A program made the translations under genes and the position numbers. Shown in pieces: positions 10,962-18,382 of a stretch of DNA of 64,000 bases. The stretch covers positions 868,001-932,000 of the forward strand of contig CP101406.1 of assembly GCA_024758765.1 (NCBI GenBank), in the 5' to 3' direction. The notes beneath the pieces were generated by a model. The model worked only from the letters and a program-made list of their open reading frames with translations. It searched no databases and was not told the origin of the DNA. Position 1 is the stretch's first letter. Each line of letters starts with the position of its first letter. The DNA comes from Mycobacterium sp. SVM_VP21 (GTDB lineage Bacteria > Actinomycetota > Actinomycetes > Mycobacteriales > Mycobacteriaceae).

Positions 10962-11380
10962 GCATTGTCGCGATCTTCGCCGCCCTGGTGATCGCGGGTG
11001 CGATCGGATGGTGGCTGAACCGACGGGCCGGTGTGCTGCGACAGCTAACCGACTCCGAGACTGACGACGACGCCGCCGCTTCCGATGCCGCTTTTTTGGG
11101 GCTGGAACCGGGACGCCCGGCAGTGGTGCATTTCTCAGCGCCGTGGTGCGGACCGTGCGCCGGCGTGCGCCGCGTGGTGGAGAAGGTCTGCGATGACCTC
11201 GGGGGTGTCGCCCATCACGAAATCGACATCGACGCCAACCCCGATGCGGCGCGCAGGTTCTCGGTGCTGTCGCTGCCGACCACGGTGATTTTCGACGCTG
11301 AGGGGCGCCAGCGGTACCGTGCCGCCGGTGTCCCGACGTCGGCGGACCTGCGTTCTGCGCTGGAACCTCTGTTGGCTTGA
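10958..11380 (+). CDS. thiX: Membrane-anchored thioredoxin-like protein ThiX
   Basis: 140 residues. An N-terminal membrane helix (IVAIFAALVIAGAIGWWL) is followed by a thioredoxin fold with the active site SAPWCGPCAGV and the cis-proline region SLPTTVIF. The redox domain would face the outside or lie tethered to the membrane, depending on orientation; the positive RR after the helix suggests the catalytic domain stays on the cytosolic side. ATGA overlap with lmeA shows coupling. Ortholog of Rv0816c. Confidence 0.9.
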   Translation: MSIVAIFAALVIAGAIGWWLNRRAGVLRQLTDSETDDDAAASDAAFLGLEPGRPAVVHFSAPWCGPCAGVRRVVEKVCDDLGGVAHHEIDIDANPDAARRFSVLSLPTTVIFDAEGRQRYRAAGVPTSADLRSALEPLLA

Positions 11381-11409
11381 CGGCCCCTGCGTTGGGTAGT
11401 CTGGACGTC

Positions 11410-11499
11410 GTGTTCGCCCGCCTTGAGCTTGTGCTCACCAAGCGCCGCACAGTCGACCTGTGCCGCACCGCGGGCTGCTGTTGTTGTCGCTGTCGCTGA
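11410..11499 (+). CDS. Polycysteine leader peptide (cysteine attenuator uORF)
   Basis: Leaderless small ORF of 29 codons starting GTG. A -10 hexamer TAGTCT ends seven bases before the GTG, so transcription should start on the start codon. The product ends TAGCCCCRCR: six of its 29 residues are cysteine, five of them among the last seven. Such polycysteine leaders are known in mycobacteria as cysteine-responsive attenuators: ribosomes stall at the Cys codons when Cys-tRNA is low and change RNA folding downstream. It precedes DUF4395-cysA2-sseC, a sulfur-transfer operon, and a hairpin begins at the base after its stop codon. Confidence 0.9.
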   Translation: MFARLELVLTKRRTVDLCRTAGCCCCRCR

Positions 11500-11517
11500 G
11501 ACGCGCGTTTTCGCGTC
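11500..11517 (+). promoter_or_regulatory. Attenuator hairpin after the polycysteine leader
   Basis: GACGCG and CGCGTC pair perfectly around a CGTTTT loop, starting immediately after the leader stop codon and 74 bases before the DUF4395 start. Position suggests the RNA element whose formation depends on ribosome stalling in the leader. Whether it terminates transcription or occludes a ribosome-binding site is not decided by sequence. Confidence 0.6.
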
Positions 11518-11590
11518 GCCATCGGAGCCGCCCGGGAAACCGTGGCATGCCTCCACCAGCCACTCGCCACGACAGCAACAGGGAGCATTT

Positions 11591-12049
11591 ATGTCGAACA
11601 CCGACACCGCCCAAGTCCAACAGGTAGACGTCCGGGGTCCACGGTTCACCGCCTGGATCACCACCGCTGTACTGGTGGCCGTCTTGCTCATCGCCGAGTT
11701 CAGCCCGGCGAGTGCGGCCATCCTGCTGGCTGCCCAAGCCGTCGTCTTCGCGGTCGGTGCGACATCGGGCCCCCGCCGCCACCCCTATGGATTGCTGTTC
11801 GCCCGACTGGTGGCGCCGCGGCTTGGACCGGTCACCGAGCGCGAGCCGGTGGCGCCGCTGCGCTTCGCTCAGCTCGTCGGCCTGGCCTTCGCCGTGATCG
11901 GAGTCGCCGGGTTCGCGTTCGCCCCGGCGGTCGGCCTGATCGCGACGGCGTTTGCGCTCGCGGCGGCCTTCCTCAACGCTGCCTTCGGCATCTGTCTGGG
12001 CTGCCAGCTCTACCCACTCGTCTTGCGCCTGCGGCCGTCCATGGCATAA
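11591..12049 (+). CDS. DUF4395 membrane protein
   Basis: 152 residues from the ATG preceded by a GGGAG-type ribosome-binding site. Four hydrophobic segments: a pair near the N-terminus (AWITTAVLVAVLLIAEF, AAILLAAQAVVFAVG) and a pair later (LVGLAFAVIGVAGFAF, LIATAFALAAAFLNAAFG). It ends with a conserved cysteine pair region (GICLGCQLYP). DUF4395 proteins often accompany rhodanese or thioredoxin genes; the C-terminal CxxC suggests a membrane thiol or sulfur-transfer role, but the reaction is unknown. First gene of the leader-controlled cysA2 operon. Confidence 0.88.
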   Translation: MSNTDTAQVQQVDVRGPRFTAWITTAVLVAVLLIAEFSPASAAILLAAQAVVFAVGATSGPRRHPYGLLFARLVAPRLGPVTEREPVAPLRFAQLVGLAFAVIGVAGFAFAPAVGLIATAFALAAAFLNAAFGICLGCQLYPLVLRLRPSMA

Positions 12050-12090
12050 CTCACAGCATTCTCCCTGTAGCAACTGGAAGGATTCCCACC

Positions 12091-12924
12091 ATGGCACGCT
12101 CGGACGTCCTGGTCTCCACCGACTGGGCGGAGAGCAATCTCGACGCGCCCAACACGGTGTTCATCGAAGTCGACGAAGACACCAGCGTCTATGACATCAA
12201 CCACATCCCGGGCGCCATCCGGCTGGACTGGCGTAAGGACCTGCAGGATCCGGTACGCCGCGATGTCATCGACGAGGCCGCGTTTTCCAAGCTGCTCTCC
12301 GAGCGTGGCGTCGCCAACAACGACACCGTGATCCTCTACGGCGGCAACAACAACTGGTTCGCCGCCTTCGCCTACTGGTACTTCAAGCTCTACGGCCACG
12401 AGTCCGTCAAGCTGCTCGACGGCGGCCGCAAGAAGTGGGAGCTCAGCGGGCGCCCGCTGTCGAGCGAAGCCGTCAGTCGGCCCGCCACGTCCTACAGCGC
12501 CAAGCCGCTGGACGAATCGCTGCGGGCCCGCCGTGACGAGGTGGTCGCCGCGATCAACACCAAGAACCTCGTCGACGTGCGGTCCCCCGAGGAGTTCTCC
12601 GGCAAGATCCTGGCTCCGGCGCACCTGCCTCAGGAGCAGAGCCAGCAGCGCGGGCACGTGCCGAGTGCGATCAACGTGCCGTGGAGCCGCGCCGCCAACG
12701 AGGACGGCACCTTCAAGTCCGACGAGGAGCTGGCCAAGCTGTATGCCGACGCCGGCCTGGATGGTCAGAAGGAGACCATCGCCTATTGCCGTATCGGTGA
12801 GCGGTCTTCGCACACCTGGTTCGTGCTGCATGAGCTGCTCGGACACCGCAACGTCAAGAACTACGACGGTAGTTGGATGGAATACGGCTCCCTGGTGGGC
12901 GCCCCGATCGAATTGGGAAGCTGA
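12091..12924 (+). CDS. cysA2: Thiosulfate sulfurtransferase CysA2 (two-domain rhodanese)
   Basis: 277 residues. Two rhodanese domains: the inactive N-terminal one (about 1-150) and the catalytic C-terminal one with YCRIGERSSHT, where the cysteine carries the persulfide. It moves sulfane sulfur from thiosulfate to an acceptor such as cyanide or a protein thiol. Start ATG after AACTGGAAGGA. Directly followed by sseC one base after its stop; control by the cysteine leader upstream fits a sulfur-economy role. Confidence 0.95.
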   Translation: MARSDVLVSTDWAESNLDAPNTVFIEVDEDTSVYDINHIPGAIRLDWRKDLQDPVRRDVIDEAAFSKLLSERGVANNDTVILYGGNNNWFAAFAYWYFKLYGHESVKLLDGGRKKWELSGRPLSSEAVSRPATSYSAKPLDESLRARRDEVVAAINTKNLVDVRSPEEFSGKILAPAHLPQEQSQQRGHVPSAINVPWSRAANEDGTFKSDEELAKLYADAGLDGQKETIAYCRIGERSSHTWFVLHELLGHRNVKNYDGSWMEYGSLVGAPIELGS

Positions 12925-12925
12925 T

Positions 12926-13228
12926 ATGTGCTCTGGACCCAAGCAAGGGCTTGCCCTGCCGGCCAACGTCGACCTGGAGAAGGAGACCGTGATCACCGGC
13001 CGCGTGGTGGACAGCTCCGGTGCGTCCGTCGGCGGTGCCTTCGTCCGGCTGCTGGACTCCTCGGACGAGTTCACCGCTGAGGTCGTCGCCTCGGCCACCG
13101 GCGACTTCCGGTTCTTCGCCGCGCCGGGCGCCTGGAAGGTGCGCGCCCTGTCCGCGGCCGGTAACGGTGACGCCGTGGTGACCCCCGCCGGGGCGGGCCT
13201 CCACGAGGTCGACATCAAAGTCGCCTGA
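12926..13228 (+). CDS. sseC: SseC-like DUF1416 protein
   Basis: 100 residues beginning MCSGPKQG, the usual start of SseC (Rv0814c type). The rest forms a carboxypeptidase-regulatory-like beta sandwich (VDLEKETVITGRVVDSSG, GDFRFFAAPGAWKVRAL). Named for linkage to thiosulfate sulfurtransferases; no reaction is established. Its ATG begins one base past the cysA2 stop, so it is translated from the same mRNA. Confidence 0.92.
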   Translation: MCSGPKQGLALPANVDLEKETVITGRVVDSSGASVGGAFVRLLDSSDEFTAEVVASATGDFRFFAAPGAWKVRALSAAGNGDAVVTPAGAGLHEVDIKVA

Positions 13229-13308
13229 CGACTACCCGATGGCTCGGACGACTCAGTCCCGCTGCACCCGGCTCCGCCGGCTTTGCGAACGCCGCTAGAA
13301 TTCCTCCC

Positions 13309-13407
13309 GTGGTGTTGTTCTTCGAGTTGATGCTGGTGGCGGCGACTGGCCTGATCACCTGGTTTGCGCTGTACACGCTGTATCGGCTGATTACCGACGA
13401 GATGTGA
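13309..13407 (+). CDS. 32-residue membrane peptide, leaderless
   Basis: Short frame GTG GTG TTG... ending TGA, 32 residues, nearly all one transmembrane helix ([19 protein letters not shown]) with a charged tail ending YRLITDEM. A perfect -10 hexamer TAGAAT ends seven bases before the first GTG, which argues for a real leaderless gene. Its stop overlaps the GTG of the next gene (GTGA), so the pair is coupled. I recall similar small ORFs at this place in other mycobacteria, but could not check. Function unknown. Confidence 0.75.
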   Translation: MVLFFELMLVAATGLITWFALYTLYRLITDEM

Positions 13408-14081
13408 GTGCCTCCGACGGGGGTACGCCGGATGCCGGCGAGCGCCAGGTCGACCGGGGTTCCGGCGACCGCGCGGTAGCTGCCGCCGCTGAGCGTGCCA
13501 AGCAGACCGCGGCACGCAACATTCCGGTCTTTGACGACCTGCCGTTCACCGATACCGCCAACCTGCGCGAGGGTGCGAACCTGCACGACGCCCTGCTGGC
13601 GCTGCTGCCGTTGGTCGGGGTGTGGCGCGGTGAAGGCGTAGGCCACGGCGCACAGGGTGACTACCGGTTCGGCCAGCAGATCGTGGTGTCCCACGACGGC
13701 GGCGACTACCTGAACTGGGAAGCGCGGTCCTGGCGGCTGGCCGACGACGACGAGTCGCATCAACCGGCCCTGCGCGAAACCGGCTTCTGGCGGTTCGTGG
13801 ACGATCCGGACGACCCCGACGAGTCGCAGGCCATCGAACTGCTGCTGGCGCACTCCACCGGCTATGTGGAGCTGTTCTATGGGCGCCCGCACGGCCCGGC
13901 CTCTTGGGAGCTGGTCACCGATGCGCTGGCGCGCAGCAAATCGGGGGCGCTGATCGGCGGCGCCAAGCGGCTGTACGGCATCGTCGAGGACGGCGACCTG
14001 GCCTACGTCGAGGAACGGGTGAACGCCGACGGCGAACTGGTGCCGCACCTGTCGGCGCGGTTATCGCGTTTCGTGGGCTGA
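13404..14081 (+). CDS. Nitrobindin/FABP-like beta-barrel protein (Rv0813c family)
   Basis: 225 residues. A disordered, acidic N-terminus is followed by a fatty-acid-binding-protein-like ten-strand barrel with the family signature [16 protein letters not shown] and a paired strand [23 protein letters not shown]. Ortholog of Rv0813c, a barrel related to heme-binding nitrobindins; whether this member binds heme is not clear from sequence. GTG start overlaps the stop of the 32-residue membrane peptide. It ends seven bases before a long hairpin shared with the convergent gene. Confidence 0.85.
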   Translation: MSASDGGTPDAGERQVDRGSGDRAVAAAAERAKQTAARNIPVFDDLPFTDTANLREGANLHDALLALLPLVGVWRGEGVGHGAQGDYRFGQQIVVSHDGGDYLNWEARSWRLADDDESHQPALRETGFWRFVDDPDDPDESQAIELLLAHSTGYVELFYGRPHGPASWELVTDALARSKSGALIGGAKRLYGIVEDGDLAYVEERVNADGELVPHLSARLSRFVG

Positions 14082-14087
14082 CCGTTC

Positions 14088-14148
14088 GTTGACTCTGCGC
14101 TGACGGCGACGTCTACTCGCATTTTTGCGCCGTGGCCGCAGAGTCAAC
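14088..14148. terminator. Bidirectional hairpin between convergent genes
   Basis: GTTGACTCTGCG (14088-14099) pairs perfectly with CGCAGAGTCAAC (14137-14148), and inside it ACGGCG pairs with CGCCGT after a three-base internal loop. The right arm covers the last codons and stop of the minus-strand gene. Location between convergent genes suggests a shared terminator; there is no classic U-tract. Confidence 0.75.
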
Positions 14149-15013
14149 GCCCGATGGCCAGATCCACCAGTCCGGCGAATTCCTCCCCGGACACCCGCGG
14201 TTGTAGCGCCCGGCCGTCCAAGGTGTGCACCCGCGCACCCAAGGTGATGCTGGATACCAGCCAGAGATCTTGCGCCGCAGCGAGATCCGCCGGCCGCAAC
14301 GGGGCGTATTCGCAGTCATAGCCCGCGGCGCGGGCCACGCCGAACAATGCCTCCTGGGTGGTGCCGCGCAGGATCGGGTGCGACGGCGGCGGAGTGATGA
14401 GCCGTCCGGGTTCCACCAGGACCACCGTCGAGCGCGGCCCCTCCAAGACGTAACCGTCGGAGCTGATGAAGATGACGTCGTCGGCGCCTTGTTTCGCGGC
14501 GTATCGCAGCGCCGCCATGTTCACCGCGTAAGACAGCGTCTTGGCGCCGGCCAGCAGCCACGGCAGCTCCAGCCCCTGCGCCGACAGACCACGATCCAAG
14601 GTCACCACCGCCACGCCCTCGCGGCGGGCCGCCGCGATGCGTTCCGGCAGCGGGGTCAGCATCACGTAAGCGGTTGGCGCCGAACCGGTTTCTCGGCCCC
14701 GGCTGTAGATCATTCGCAGGGCACCCTCGCCCGTTCCGGCCCACTGCTGCACCGCCTCGTCGACAGCACGGCACCAGTCGTCCAGGTTCGGGGCCGGCAG
14801 GTCCATCAGCTCGGCGGAGCGCGCCAGCCGTCGCAGGTGAGCGTCGAGCAGGCAGGCGGCGCCATCGCGCACCAGCAGCGTCTCGAAGACCCCATCGCCG
14901 CGCAGCGCCGCCAGATCGTCGGCGTGCAATAGCGGGGAGCCGGCTGCGGCAAGCCCGCCGCCCACGGTGACGATCGTCACGACGCTGTCTTCCACATCGG
15001 CCTCCGGTGCCAT
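14144..15013 (-). CDS. pabC: PLP-dependent class IV aminotransferase, probable 4-amino-4-deoxychorismate lyase
   Basis: 289 residues, fold-type IV PLP enzyme. LLAGAKTLSYAVNMAALR holds the candidate Schiff-base lysine, and a late GTTQEALFGVA matches the phosphate-binding turn of the family. Orthologous position to Rv0812, annotated as aminodeoxychorismate lyase (p-aminobenzoate for folate), although class IV members also include branched-chain and D-amino-acid aminotransferases. The start is the ATG 35 bases from the divergent ygfZ start; longer upstream frame is not coding-like. The 3' end lies inside the terminator hairpin. Confidence 0.8.
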   Translation of the reverse strand: MAPEADVEDSVVTIVTVGGGLAAAGSPLLHADDLAALRGDGVFETLLVRDGAACLLDAHLRRLARSAELMDLPAPNLDDWCRAVDEAVQQWAGTGEGALRMIYSRGRETGSAPTAYVMLTPLPERIAAARREGVAVVTLDRGLSAQGLELPWLLAGAKTLSYAVNMAALRYAAKQGADDVIFISSDGYVLEGPRSTVVLVEPGRLITPPPSHPILRGTTQEALFGVARAAGYDCEYAPLRPADLAAAQDLWLVSSITLGARVHTLDGRALQPRVSGEEFAGLVDLAIGR

Positions 15014-15048
15014 GGACCGTGAGCGTAGCGGCTCCGTAGAGTTGACCC

Positions 15049-16128
15049 GTGTCCGCCGTCCCCGCACCTGATTCCGGCCCCGACGCGGGCGCTGTCTGGC
15101 ATTACGGCGACCCGTTCGGCGAACAGCGCAGCGCTGAAACCGCCGCCGTGCTGGTGGATAGGTCCCACCGGGCGGTGCTCGCGCTGAGCGGCGCGGAGCG
15201 CAAGACGTGGCTGCACACCCTGTGCACCCAGCACGTCGCCGATCTTCCCGACGGCGCCAGCACCGAGAACCTGACCTTGGACGCCAAGGGCCACATCCAG
15301 AATCACTGGGTCCAGACCGAGCGTAGCGAGCGGACCTACCTCGACACCGAGCCGTGGCGGGGCGCGCCACTGACCGACCACCTGCGCAAGATGGTGTTCT
15401 GGGCCGACGTCGCCATCGAGCCGGCAGATCTTGCGGTGCTGTCGCTGTTGGGCCCCGGTCGGGATGCCCCGGCCGTCCTCGAAGCGTTGGGGCTCACCGA
15501 ACCTCTCGGGGCGACGGCGGTTCCGGTCGGAGATGCCGGGGGTTTCGTTCGACGAACGCCTGGCCACGACGCGCTGGAACTGCTGGTGCCGCGCGCCGAC
15601 AAGGGCGAGTGGCAGCGCCGGCTGATCCAGGCCGGGGTGCGCTCCGCCGGGATATGGGCCTACGAAGCCGACCGGGTGGCCGCGGGGCGCCCACGGTTGG
15701 GTGTGGACACCGACGAGCGCACCATCCCGCACGAGCTGAACTGGATCGGCGGACCAGGCGTCGGGGCGGTACACCTGGACAAAGGGTGCTACAGCGGGCA
15801 GGAAACCGTGGCCCGGGTGCACAACCTGGGTAAACCGCCGCGGATGCTAGTGCTGTTGCACCTGGATGGATCGGTGGACCGGCCCTCGACCGGAGACCCG
15901 GTCACCTCGGGTGGGCGCTCGGTGGGCCGGCTGGGCACGGTGGTGGACCACTTCGAGCTGGGTCCGATCGCGCTGGCGCTGCTCAAACGCGGACTCCCGG
16001 CCGACACCCCGCTGCTGACCGGCGCCGACTCCGAGGTCAGTGCGGTGATCGACGCGGAATCGATGCCGCCACCGGATGAGCGGGGCGCGGGGCGGCTCGC
16101 CGTCGACCGGCTACGGGGCCGACTTTGA
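15049..16128 (+). CDS. ygfZ: Folate-binding YgfZ-family protein
   Basis: 359 residues, GcvT-like fold. The diagnostic motif KGCYSGQETVARVHNLG contains the conserved cysteine of YgfZ/IBA57 proteins, which help maintain Fe-S enzymes in a folate-dependent way. GTG start six bases after TAGAGT, compatible with a leaderless mRNA. Divergent from the pabC-like gene, pairing a folate-pathway gene with a folate-binding protein. Ortholog of Rv0811c. Confidence 0.9.
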   Translation: MSAVPAPDSGPDAGAVWHYGDPFGEQRSAETAAVLVDRSHRAVLALSGAERKTWLHTLCTQHVADLPDGASTENLTLDAKGHIQNHWVQTERSERTYLDTEPWRGAPLTDHLRKMVFWADVAIEPADLAVLSLLGPGRDAPAVLEALGLTEPLGATAVPVGDAGGFVRRTPGHDALELLVPRADKGEWQRRLIQAGVRSAGIWAYEADRVAAGRPRLGVDTDERTIPHELNWIGGPGVGAVHLDKGCYSGQETVARVHNLGKPPRMLVLLHLDGSVDRPSTGDPVTSGGRSVGRLGTVVDHFELGPIALALLKRGLPADTPLLTGADSEVSAVIDAESMPPPDERGAGRLAVDRLRGRL

Positions 16129-16263
16129 TAGTGGTCACACCGGCACAGGGCAGGTCGGCAGCTCCGCGATCGGCACGGTAAGCTGTCGGCAGGACAATAA
16201 ACACATTCAGATCGGAGCCGCCTGCACGTGGGGCCGCTCCGTTATTGCGCGAGGGGGTCCCCC

Positions 16264-16431
16264 ATGGGCCGCGGCCGGGCTAAGGCGAAACAGACCAAGG
16301 TTGCTCGGGATCTGAAGTACAGCTCACCGTCGACCGATTTCAGTCGGCTTCAGCGTGAGCTGGCCGGGTCTGAGGTCAACGACTCCGAGGGCGACGACTC
16401 CTGGAACGGCGACGACGACTGGCGGCGTTGA
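16264..16431 (+). CDS. DUF3073 small basic/acidic protein
   Basis: 55 residues beginning MGRGRAKAKQTKVARDLKY, a basic N-terminus followed by an acidic tail ending in GDDDWRR; this is the DUF3073 pattern found throughout actinobacteria (Rv0810c). The ATG follows a G-rich site. About 80 bases upstream, TAAGCT could be a -10, leaving a 5' leader with a GGAGC/GCTCC hairpin. Function unknown. Confidence 0.88.
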   Translation: MGRGRAKAKQTKVARDLKYSSPSTDFSRLQRELAGSEVNDSEGDDSWNGDDDWRR

Positions 16432-16491
16432 GCGCCAGTCGTACCGCTGGCCCTGATCAGACCTGATAGGGCTGGGCCGACCCGCTAGGGC

Positions 16492-17577
16492 CTAGAACCT
16501 CGGGTGTTCCCCGACCAGCTTGGCCCCGTCTCCCGGTTCGGCGTTCTTCCCCGGCTTGGCGACTGTGCCGAGCGGCCAGCAGTCGACGTGGCGGGCAGTC
16601 AGGATGGCCAGCGCGCGGTCGGTGTCCTCCGGCGCGACGATGGCAACCATGCCGACACCCAGGTTGAACGTCTTCTCCATCTCCGCGCGGCTCACCCGTC
16701 CACGCTGGGCGATCATCGCGAACACCGGAGCCGGCGTCCAGGTGCCACGGTCCACCTCAGCAATCAGCCCGTCGGGGATCACACGGGCCAGGTTGCCGGC
16801 CAAGCCGCCGCCGGTCACGTGGCAGAACGTCCGCACCTGAGTCTCGGCGGCCAGCGCCAGGCAGTCCTTGGCGTAGATGCGCGTCGGTTCCAGCAGTTCC
16901 TCACCGAGGGTGCGGCCGAATTCCTCGACGTGGCCGGCCAGGTTCATCCGGTCGATGTCCAGCAGCACCGCCCGCGCCAACGAGTAGCCGTTGGAGTGCA
17001 GGCCCGAGGAGCCCATCGCGATCAGCACGTCGCCGGGGCGGACCCGGTCGGGGCCCAGCACGTCGTCGGCCTCCACCACACCGACACCGGTCGCGGAGAT
17101 GTCGTAGTGATCGGGTTCCATCAGGCCGGGGTGCTCGGCGGTCTCCCCACCCAGCAGCGCGCAGCCGGCCTGCACACACCCTTCGGCGATGCCGGAGACG
17201 ATCGCGGCGACGCGTTCCGGCACGGTGCGGCCGACCGCGATGTAGTCCTGCAGGAAGAGCGGCTCGGCGCCGCAGACCACCAGGTCGTCGACGACCATGG
17301 CGACCAGATCGATGCCGACGGTGTCGTGCTTGTCCAGTGCCTGGGCGATCGCCAGCTTGGTTCCCACGCCGTCGGTGGAGGACGCCAACAGTGGCTCACG
17401 GTAGTCGTTGCGCAGGGCGAACAGGCCGGCGAAGCCGCCGAGGCCACCTCGCACCTCCGGCCTGGTGGCCTTGGCGGCCAAAGGTTTGAACAGTTCGACG
17501 GCCCGGTCACCGGCGTCGATGTCCACTCCTGCCGATGCGTAGGTAACGCCCTGGGAGCTAGATTCTGCTGAGGTCAT
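16492..17577 (-). CDS. purM: Phosphoribosylformylglycinamidine cyclo-ligase PurM
   Basis: AIR synthetase, fifth step of de novo purine synthesis, 361 residues. Begins with the typical TYASAGVDIDAGDRAVELF, then GGFAGLF, STDGVGTKLAIA and LLGGETAEHPG, all standard PurM signatures for nucleotide and FGAM binding. ATG start. Ends 60 bases from DUF3073 in a convergent arrangement. purF lies upstream on the same strand, separated by a MarR gene and a fadE remnant. Confidence 0.97.
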   Translation of the reverse strand: MTSAESSSQGVTYASAGVDIDAGDRAVELFKPLAAKATRPEVRGGLGGFAGLFALRNDYREPLLASSTDGVGTKLAIAQALDKHDTVGIDLVAMVVDDLVVCGAEPLFLQDYIAVGRTVPERVAAIVSGIAEGCVQAGCALLGGETAEHPGLMEPDHYDISATGVGVVEADDVLGPDRVRPGDVLIAMGSSGLHSNGYSLARAVLLDIDRMNLAGHVEEFGRTLGEELLEPTRIYAKDCLALAAETQVRTFCHVTGGGLAGNLARVIPDGLIAEVDRGTWTPAPVFAMIAQRGRVSRAEMEKTFNLGVGMVAIVAPEDTDRALAILTARHVDCWPLGTVAKPGKNAEPGDGAKLVGEHPRF

Positions 17578-17634
17578 CGCGGTAAAGGCTACCGGTCGCC
17601 GACTGCGGGCGGTATCGACCTCGACTTTGCGGCC

Positions 17635-17762
17635 TCAGAGCCGGTTGTGGCGCACTTGATTGAACGGCACGCCGCGGTCGGCGGCGTACTCGCGCGGCAG
17701 GCCCAGGACCCGTTCGGGCGATGACGTTGCGCGCCATCTCGTCGCTGCCAGATCCGTCATGC
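17635..17762 (-). pseudogene. Remnant of an acyl-CoA dehydrogenase C-terminus
   Basis: Read on the minus strand, one frame gives GSGSDEMARNVIA and, after a frame change, ERVLGLPREYAADRGVPFNQ followed by VRHNRL and a stop. Together these are the last 40 or so residues of a FadE-type acyl-CoA dehydrogenase. No catalytic part is present and a frameshift splits the piece, so it is a decayed 3' end, left between purM and the MarR gene. The parent gene is not otherwise in the window. Confidence 0.75.
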
Positions 17763-17816
17763 CCTCTCCTCCCGAACGCCACAGCCGTTGGCCGCCATAC
17801 CCAGCTACGCGGCCGG

Positions 17817-18290
17817 TCAGCCGCCGCTCTCGGCTCGGCCCGGTCGGCTCTCCTCGACGACGCGGGAGAGCAGGCCGCGTAGCGTCTCCTGCTCGTCCGG
17901 AGTCAGGACGCCGAATACCTGGTCGTGGGCGGCGAGCGCATCGGCGACGACCACCGAGGTCACCGCGCGGCCCTGGTCGGTCAGGTAGGCCCGCAGGATG
18001 CGGCCGTGGTGGGGATCCGGCTTACGCTCCACCAAGCCGCGGCGCTCCAGCGCACCCAACGCCAGTTGCACGCCCTGCGGGGTGATGAGCAGCCGGCGGG
18101 CCAGTTGGGCGCCGGACAGACCGGGTTCGCCGGAGAGCTGGCGCAACAGACCGATCTGGGCAGTGCTCACGCCGTGATCGCTGATCGCCTCGTTCACCGT
18201 CGTCAGTGAGTAGTAAAACGCCTGTTTGAGCAGCCACAGGATGTTGCGGGTCAGGTCCGTATCCTGCGTGCCTGTCGTGGCAGATCGCAC
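17817..18290 (-). CDS. MarR-family transcriptional regulator
   Basis: 157 residues with a MarR winged helix: LSGAQLARRLLITPQGVQLAL (recognition region) and the wing LVERKPDPHHGRILRAYLT. GTG start six bases after a -10-like TAGCGT, so probably leaderless. A perfect palindrome at 18322-18333 lies where a -35 element would be, fitting self-repression. No adjacent target gene is obvious: downstream is a dead fadE piece, upstream purF ends convergently in the same direction. Confidence 0.88.
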   Translation of the reverse strand: MRSATTGTQDTDLTRNILWLLKQAFYYSLTTVNEAISDHGVSTAQIGLLRQLSGEPGLSGAQLARRLLITPQGVQLALGALERRGLVERKPDPHHGRILRAYLTDQGRAVTSVVVADALAAHDQVFGVLTPDEQETLRGLLSRVVEESRPGRAESGG

Positions 18291-18321
18291 GCGCCGACGC
18301 TATCGAGCCGGCAAATTGATG

Positions 18322-18333
18322 TCAACTAGTTGA
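18322..18333. promoter_or_regulatory. Palindromic operator of the MarR gene
   Basis: TCAACTAGTTGA is a perfect 12-base palindrome, and the adjoining TTGATGTCAA adds a second, near-palindromic pair of the same half-site. It lies about 20 bases upstream of the putative -10 of the MarR gene, as expected for an autoregulatory operator. Confidence 0.6.
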
Positions 18334-18382
18334 TAACTTTCGAGAATCCGCCGAACCGGGAGCTGCGATGCAGCGACGTTGA

